Assembly: GCA_044450785.1 (NCBI GenBank)
Contig: JBIOJM010000126.1
Location: forward strand, 1-25,739
Direction: 5' to 3'
Origin: JBIOJM01 sp044450785
Lineage (GTDB): Bacteria > Planctomycetota > Planctomycetia > Isosphaerales > Isosphaeraceae
DNA: 25,739 nt
Position 1 is the stretch's first letter. Every line of letters starts with the position of its first letter. A program made the translations under genes and the position numbers. Under the pieces are notes generated by a model. It saw only the letters and a program-made list of their open reading frames with translations, ran no database searches and was not told where the DNA came from. This document shows positions 24,280 through 25,739 of the stretch, piece by piece.

Positions 24280-24471
24280 TCACATGCCCGGATACCAACG
24301 GCTCAACTCATCCAGCACTTTAGTTCTCCTGGCGATCAGGAAATAAAGACTTCCCATTGTGTTTTCTTCGCAGACGAGGAGAACGTTGCGATGATTGTCA
24401 CGATCCTGATTGCCTAACCAGGCGTCAAACGACACAAGTTCGGCACCCGAATGGAGCACGAAAGTCAGGAT
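24280..24471 (-). pseudogene. relic of a HipA-like kinase domain
   Basis: A 63-codon frame between the TAA at 24472-24474 and the TGA at 24280-24282. It has no plausible start and contains LVSFDAWLGNQDRDNHRNVL. This matches the catalytic-loop segment of HipA-like kinases, where (F)(D/N)xLIGNxDRHxxN carries the catalytic Asp and metal Asn. After about residue 45 the similarity is lost, which suggests a frameshift or truncation. Too little remains to be active. The toxin–antitoxin role is inference from the family; no HipB-like antitoxin is seen beside it. Confidence 0.45.
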
Positions 24472-24675
24472 TTAAGAGAGAGCACCGTGGCTCGCCATTC
24501 ATCTCGTATCTTTTTGTCCATGCGTGCAACCTCGCCGAATGAACGGCTGTGTTCAGTTTGTAACCGGGTGGACAGATTAAAGCAATCGCGGAGGCAGGCC
24601 TTGATTCTCTCGTGGTCTGATCACACGACTGACTAAAGCGGGCTTTCCGAATCGCGCCTAGACATACGCACAGAG

Positions 24676-25006
24676 TTATGCCAGCGTCGAACGCATGTGT
24701 GGATAGCAATGCTTCGGCGTGACGGGGTTTCGTTCAACGGCCGTAGGTTGGCTTTCCGTCAGCGCTCCCCATCGCGCCCTTGACCAGCGGCCGACTTGGG
24801 GGGCAGGCAGCGGATTCTGGGCGGCGGCTTCCAGCCAAGCCCGAATCCATCTTCCCGGGTACAAGGTCCGCTTCCTCTGCCGAGTATTGCGAAGCATCCC
24901 CGCTCGGCGGGCGTTCGCCAGGGCAACGTCGGTCAACCCGGGGGGCCGGACGCGGCGATCCCTCATCGTAGACGGCCTCGGGTTCGATCAGGATAGGCTC
25001 GATCAT
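24676..25006 (-). pseudogene. excisionase-like HTH protein, frameshifted in a G/C run
   Basis: The first ~20 codons from the ATG at 25006 (MIEPILIEPEAVYDEG, with GGAGA about 8 nt upstream) are in one frame. The recognisable helix-turn-helix part, GLTDVALANARRAG then TLYPGRWIRAWLE, continues in a second frame that runs to 24676. The switch lies at the CCCGGGGGGCC tract at 24937-24947, a typical slippage site. The composite resembles small MerR/excisionase-like DNA-binding proteins (~80-90 residues) found beside integrases. It is probably a pseudogene, or a sequencing indel. It is downstream of another HTH gene on the same strand. Confidence 0.5.
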
Positions 25007-25117
25007 TCGCGTGTCTCCGGGTGGAGAAATGTGGGAACCACGCGAGCGATCGTAAGACCCGAGGGGGCGGTTGCGTGCGGTTGTCGGCGGTTGTCGGTTA
25101 GCTGACTGACATGGAAA

Positions 25118-25739
25118 CTATCCTCCCGAGAATCTTTCGGGCAGGATCACGCCAAATTCTTTGGTCAGCCAGGGACGCATTATCTTCCAGTCGTAGAGGG
25201 CAAACTTCCCCCCTCCACCTTCGACGGTTGGTTCTGGAAGCGTCCCCTTCGTCTTGTATCGTTCGAGCGTCCGCTTGCTCCGATGCACGCGGGCGGCGGC
25301 TTGATCCAAGGTCACCAGGTCGGGCAGCTCGGCGGGGGCCTCGGGCGTCACGATCCCCGAGGCGTCCGCGGCGACGGCGGTCGTTTCATCTCCCCGAGGG
25401 GGCGGCGGGCTGGCGGCCTCGGGCTGTTCAAGCAGGCGCATGGCATCCGCCAAGGGCATCAGGTCGATATCGGCGAATATCATCCTCTGTCGTTTCGCTA
25501 ATCGAGAGTACAACTCTTGAGCGGCGTCAAAATCGGCATCGCGGCCAAGCTCGATGTTCGCCCACTTCACGAATTGCCGATAGCTAGGGCTCTCGCACAA
25601 GCGTTGGTTGCGACGGACATAATCATCTGGGAGAAACTGAGTGGGATTCTTCTCGATGATCGCCCATGACTTGGCCTGATCGTCAAGCAGCCGTGTCAAC
25701 TGGCCAACAGTAAGCGTGTCTGGGTCGTCAGGTAGATGC
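25118..25739 (-). CDS. HTH-domain protein, 5' end outside window
   Basis: At least 207 residues; the frame stays open and coding-like to the right edge (PDDPDTLTVGQL precedes the TTG at 25699), so the start is not in the window. The N-terminal ~90 residues are helical and charged. A Pro/Ala-rich linker (PPPPRGDE and onward) follows. The C-terminal ~65 residues are an excisionase/MerR-like helix-turn-helix: LVTLDQAAARVHRSKRTLER, a KTKGTLPEPTVEGGGGKF wing, then YDWKIMRPWL. It probably binds DNA. It is 111 bp upstream of the frameshifted small HTH gene, an arrangement typical of integrated-element regulatory or excision modules. Not seen: an integrase. Confidence 0.65.
   Translation of the reverse strand, partial: HLPDDPDTLTVGQLTRLLDDQAKSWAIIEKNPTQFLPDDYVRRNQRLCESPSYRQFVKWANIELGRDADFDAAQELYSRLAKRQRMIFADIDLMPLADAMRLLEQPEAASPPPPRGDETTAVAADASGIVTPEAPAELPDLVTLDQAAARVHRSKRTLERYKTKGTLPEPTVEGGGGKFALYDWKIMRPWLTKEFGVILPERFSGG

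Noticed and set aside
24451..24636. 61-codon plus-strand frame and the overlapping 94-codon minus-strand frame
   Set aside because: Neither shows a ribosome site, conserved motif or coding-like composition; the region looks non-coding or decayed.

Overview
The window is high-GC bacterial chromosome. Its gene content points to a planctomycete, most likely an Isosphaeraceae-type lineage. The pointers are an extracytoplasmic-function (ECF) sigma factor fused to a membrane segment and a large DUF4159-type C-terminal part, an FHA–zinc ribbon–Ser/Thr kinase, a TPR–glycosyltransferase fusion, a PurL with PurS-like N-terminus, and wide gaps between genes. This assignment is inference from gene families; no 16S or marker phylogeny was possible.

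Left part (1-6236): an alpha/beta-hydrolase cut by the window edge is followed by a decayed stretch (607-1282). That stretch holds a strong hairpin, REP-like palindromic repeats, a stop-interrupted remnant of a probable recombinase or transposase gene, and the last ~45 codons of an alkaline phosphatase. Then come a membrane-anchored subtilase, a conserved protein of unknown function, a TPR/GT9-like protein and a small coiled-coil protein.

Central part (6300-15235), all on the minus strand: in transcription order an acyl-CoA/acyl-ACP ligase, an FHA-kinase, prephenate dehydrogenase TyrA, PurL with fused PurS-like domain, a NYN-domain putative ribonuclease, and PurQ. PurL and PurQ together form FGAM synthase, the fourth step of purine synthesis, and the NYN gene sits between them.

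Right-centre (15483-23715): a polytopic GT-C-like membrane protein meets, tail to tail with overlapping stop codons, the sigma-factor fusion. Upstream of the sigma gene lie a cyclopropane-fatty-acid-synthase-like methyltransferase and a broken FkbM methyltransferase gene. Next is a secreted lipoprotein glycoside hydrolase of clan GH-A type.

Right end (23765-25739): lower GC and more decay. It holds an orphan 167-residue protein, a HipA-like relic, an excisionase-like HTH gene frameshifted in a G/C run, and an HTH protein cut by the window edge. This looks like an accessory or mobile-element-derived region.

The most interesting single object is the 884-residue protein at 17186-19840, in which one polypeptide carries ECF sigma regions 2 and 4, one membrane span, an alpha-toroid region with QW motifs and a DUF4159-like domain. 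It could be a one-component envelope sensor and transcription initiator. No CRISPR array, rRNA or convincing tRNA was seen.
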